From JAFGGG01 sp964634205 (GTDB lineage Bacteria; Spirochaetota; Spirochaetia; SZUA-6; RPPD01), in NCBI GenBank assembly GCA_964634205.1, contig CAZWKE010000014.1, positions 6,634 through 70,633 of the forward strand: 64,000 nucleotides of DNA, given 5' to 3'. The stretch's first letter is position 1; each line of letters starts with the position of its first letter. Of this stretch, positions 61,994-64,000 are shown piece by piece. The notes beneath the pieces are model-generated. The model had not been told where the DNA came from. It was given only the letters and a program-made list of their open reading frames with translations, and ran no database searches. The position numbers were made by a program, and so were the translations under genes.

Positions 61994-62530
61994 CTATAAA
62001 CGATCGTTCTCAAAACCCTCCAAGGTTTCTTTCAGCCAAGTCAGCTCCGCCTGAAAATGATGTGCGGAATGTGAAAATATGGCACGGGCGATTTTGGGTA
62101 CTCCAGGCTGTGATGTCTGCTGTCTGCCGTGCTCCTTAACATACCGAAGAATATTTTCCATATAATCAATCCGCTTGGTAAGATAACCGACCACCTCTTC
62201 TTTGGGGAGGGCATCGGAAAAGGCCAGGGCAATATCGAGTGGGTAATACTCCCGTTCAAATTTTCGCCAGGACTCCCTCAATAACACCAAAAATTCCTTT
62301 TTCCCTTTTTCAGTAATTTTATACACGCTTCTGGACGGCCTGTTGCCGACTTTTTTTTCACCTGCCCTTTGCACAAGCCCCTGCTTATTGAGTTTATTCA
62401 GGGCAAAATAGATGGAACCAAAGGCAATGTTCGTCCAGTCACCCATATGCTCTTCTATAATATGTTTCAGTTCATATCCGTGTAACGGCTTTTCCCGCAA
62501 AAGCGCCAATAATACCAATCGCGTTGACAT
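61994..62530 (-). CDS. PadR-family transcriptional regulator
   Basis: 178 aa. N-terminal winged helix of PadR type (LVLLALLREKPLHGYELKHII, then GSIYFALNKLNKQGLV and KVGNRPSRSVYKITEKG), and a helical C-terminal dimerisation domain (PadR/Vir_AR class, longer than subfamily 2). Regulators of this family respond to small molecules such as phenolics or to antibiotics. It has a palindrome over its own promoter and a second before the downstream methyltransferase, which implies autorepression and control of that gene. The methyltransferase is probably the effector. Confidence 0.92.
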   Translation of the reverse strand: MSTRLVLLALLREKPLHGYELKHIIEEHMGDWTNIAFGSIYFALNKLNKQGLVQRAGEKKVGNRPSRSVYKITEKGKKEFLVLLRESWRKFEREYYPLDIALAFSDALPKEEVVGYLTKRIDYMENILRYVKEHGRQQTSQPGVPKIARAIFSHSAHHFQAELTWLKETLEGFENDRL

Positions 62531-62543
62531 CTAGTTTACCTTT

Positions 62544-62563
62544 ATTATACAAGCTTGTATAAT
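62544..62563. promoter_or_regulatory. Perfect 20-bp PadR-type operator overlapping the padR promoter
   Basis: ATTATACAAG-CTTGTATAAT is a perfect palindrome 13 bp before the padR start. Its minus-strand half supplies TATAAT, a -10, so a bound regulator would block its own promoter. Confidence 0.7.
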
Positions 62564-62604
62564 AATATATAATACATTTTTCTTCATTCGTCAATACCAT
62601 ACTA

Positions 62605-63042
62605 TTCTCCCTGACCTATTGGAGTTCACAAAATTACGGTTACGGTGCGATCTGGATCAGGTATGTGCGTGATCGTTTCGGCGACGAAGTGATCAAGAAT
62701 CTCTGTGCTACCAGACTAGTGGGTGTGGCCGCCGTGGAAAGCGCCACCGGCATGAATTTCAATGAATTATTCACCGATTTTACCCGCGCGCTGGTGATGT
62801 CCGGTACCGGTGATTCAACCGATCCGCGTTACGGATTTACCACGCTCAATCTGCGTGAGGTACAACCCGGGGCAAGGGGCGGCTTGGCCACTACCGATAC
62901 ATATAAGATATCGTCCGGTAACACATTTTCCGGTGATTTGCTGCCTTACCAAATCATTTTCAACACCCGGACCGGCGATTTCGGCAATCTGACGCTATCC
63001 GGAACCGACGCCCAAGGCACAGTCTTCGGTTTGAGTTATTGA
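62605..63042 (+). pseudogene. C-terminal remnant of an M30-like peptidase
   Basis: The frame, open from 62566, has recognisable sequence from about 62608: SLTYWSSQNYGYGAIWIRYVRD, then RFGDEVIKNL and a stretch ending NFNELFTDFTRALVMSG. This matches the region after the catalytic domain of large exported M30 (hyicolysin-like) peptidases common in spirochaetes. The HExxH part and a signal peptide are absent, and the region upstream is the padR promoter, so it is a truncated leftover, although its terminator is still in place. Confidence 0.65.
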
Positions 63043-63045
63043 AGA

Positions 63046-63106
63046 ACGCCGCCTTTAGCCCGGCGGGCCGCACCGTTCATCTTGACAGGCGGCGTGTATT
63101 TTTATT
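63046..63106 (+). terminator. Rho-independent terminator after the peptidase remnant
   Basis: ACGCCGCCT (63046-63054) pairs with AGGCGGCGT (63087-63095), with a further hairpin inside the loop and GTATTTTTATT after it. Confidence 0.75.
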
Positions 63107-63146
63107 AATATCTTTTTAATCCATATTTAAACAGGGAAGTTACCTG

Positions 63147-63845
63147 GTGTTAAACGCCATCGAGCGCGAGCTGCGCGAACATATAGATTTCAGCTATGTC
63201 AGAAAAACCCACCTCAACTCGGCCAGATACAAAGATTATTACGGCGTGCGCATGTCCGCAAACAGGGAAATAGCACAAAAATACTATCAAAACATTGAAG
63301 CGTGGAATATGGATGATCTTTTTGCTCTATGCAAAAAATTACTGAATTCGCGCATCCATGAAAAAAAAACAATCGCCTTCGACTGGGCCTTCAGATTAAA
63401 AGATCGCTATGAAAAAAAAGACTTTTATGTGTTCGAATCCTGGCTTTATACCTATGTCAACAATTACGGGCTCTGCGACGATCTGTGCACTCATGCGCTG
63501 GGGGAAGCGGTCCGCCGATTCCCTTCCTGCGCGGAAAGAATCTATCAATGGATTAAGGAAGACAATTTGTGGGTACGAAGAGCCGGGCCGGTAACCCTGA
63601 TTTATGTGGCGGGCAGCCCCGACACTTTTGAAATGTCTCTCGATGTATGCAAAAAATTATTCAGGGACGAGGAACCTCTCGTACAAAAAGGATTCGGATG
63701 GCTTTTAAAGGAATTAAGCCAATACAATGAAAATAAAATATTCGATTTTTTAAACACCCATAAGAAATACATTTCGAGAATCGCCTTGAGATACGCGATT
63801 GAAAAAATGCCGCAGCACAAACGGCAGGTTATTCTGAGTTCATAG
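63147..63845 (+). CDS. DNA alkylation repair protein, AlkD-like
   Basis: 232 aa from a GTG, with AGGGA 10 bases upstream. HEAT-like helical repeats typical of AlkD DNA glycosylases: NREIAQKYYQNIEAWNMDDLF near the start, then DNLWVRRAGPVTLIYV, LVQKGFGWLLKELSQYN, and ISRIALRYAIEKMP. The Trp and Arg residues that hold damaged DNA in AlkD have counterparts. Members remove bulky or N7-/N3-alkylated bases; specificity is not certain. Confidence 0.87.
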   Translation: MLNAIERELREHIDFSYVRKTHLNSARYKDYYGVRMSANREIAQKYYQNIEAWNMDDLFALCKKLLNSRIHEKKTIAFDWAFRLKDRYEKKDFYVFESWLYTYVNNYGLCDDLCTHALGEAVRRFPSCAERIYQWIKEDNLWVRRAGPVTLIYVAGSPDTFEMSLDVCKKLFRDEEPLVQKGFGWLLKELSQYNENKIFDFLNTHKKYISRIALRYAIEKMPQHKRQVILSS

Positions 63846-63850
63846 CGGAC

Positions 63851-63955
63851 ATGCAGGAGATAACCGAAGCCCTGGACATCGCAAACTTTATCAGCGGTGC
63901 GGGATCAGTATATACCGCTTCCATGGGACTAAGTCAGGTTATTGAAGCCGAATAG
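63851..63955 (+). CDS. Possible 34-aa ORF near the right edge
   Basis: ATG at 63851, 34 codons to TAG (MQEITEALDIANFISGAG... then SQVIEAE), starting six bases after the alkD-like stop. It has no recognised domain and could be a gene remnant. The remaining bases to 64000 show nothing. Confidence 0.2.
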   Translation: MQEITEALDIANFISGAGSVYTASMGLSQVIEAE

Positions 63956-64000
63956 GGACGCTGCCTGACACGGGGCGTACTGCCACATAGACAATTTGTC

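Noticed and set aside
1..64000. rRNA, tRNA, CRISPR arrays, intact transposases
   Set aside because: Looked for conserved tRNA T-arm sequence, regularly spaced repeats and transposase motifs; none was found by eye.

Overview
The window looks like a chromosomal segment of an anaerobic, fermentative spirochaete (phylum Spirochaetota). This is inferred from the mix of genes, not from a marker gene. The clues are many lipoproteins with relaxed lipoboxes, a TatT-like TPR protein, a chemoreceptor with a sugar-binding-protein-like sensor, an M30-like peptidase remnant, NfnAB, an acetate-forming fusion and several diguanylate-cyclase or two-component proteins. No rRNA, tRNA, CRISPR array or intact insertion sequence was seen. 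Two runs of exactly 100 N (14356-14455 and 53011-53110) are scaffold gaps, and genes on both sides run into them.

Layout. 1-12.1 kb: partial radC, a small unknown protein, an unusual chemoreceptor, then gltBD (glutamate synthase) and a large PEP/pyruvate-binding-domain protein on the minus strand. 12.2-18.3 kb: an outer-membrane protein, a HAD hydrolase, a gap-broken DUF4143 ATPase, an aldo/keto reductase with a ferredoxin tail, and a carbohydrate cluster of a GH30 glycosidase, a decayed ABC-permease end and a mutarotase-like protein. 18.4-24.6 kb (plus): HAD phosphatase, LarA-family nickel-pincer enzyme, 6-phosphogluconate dehydrogenase, then the electron-bifurcating NfnAB pair. 24.7-34 kb: radical SAM protein, metallo-hydrolase lipoprotein, membrane and zinc-ribbon proteins, a DUF2194 lipoprotein with a DUF4424/discoidin-like partner, and a PabB-PabC fusion with a GNAT enzyme. 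34-45.7 kb: TPR protein, GH16 lipoprotein, FHA-GGDEF protein, LOG protein, Ser/Thr kinase, an unknown protein, the cNMP-AckA-PduL fusion, an SDR and an M48 peptidase. 45.7-48.5 kb: a CbiMN-Q-O type nickel/cobalt ECF importer. 48.6-55.8 kb: three histidine kinases and two response regulators, one pair beside a His-tailed secreted protein. 55.9-64 kb: esterase, HdeD-like and J-domain proteins, small envelope proteins, an alpha/beta hydrolase, a PadR-controlled methyltransferase, a peptidase remnant and an AlkD-like protein.

How the genes fit together. GltBD assimilates ammonia using NADPH, which Gnd and NfnAB can supply. The PduL-AckA fusion looks like the terminal acetate and ATP step, although its kinase domain has lost canonical active-site residues. 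The LarA-family enzyme needs a nickel cofactor, and a plausible nickel/cobalt importer lies 25 kb away. GH30, GH16, the mutarotase-like protein and the permease relic point to use of plant or algal polysaccharide and to recent loss of one sugar importer.

Most notable observations: the 773-aa cNMP-AckA-PduL protein with a degenerate kinase site and a promoter that predicts a leaderless mRNA; a chemoreceptor whose binding-protein lobes lie on the cytoplasmic side in swapped order; a dispersed palindrome with compensatory changes; a His/Met-rich sensor kinase beside a His-tailed secreted protein; and matching PadR operator palindromes.
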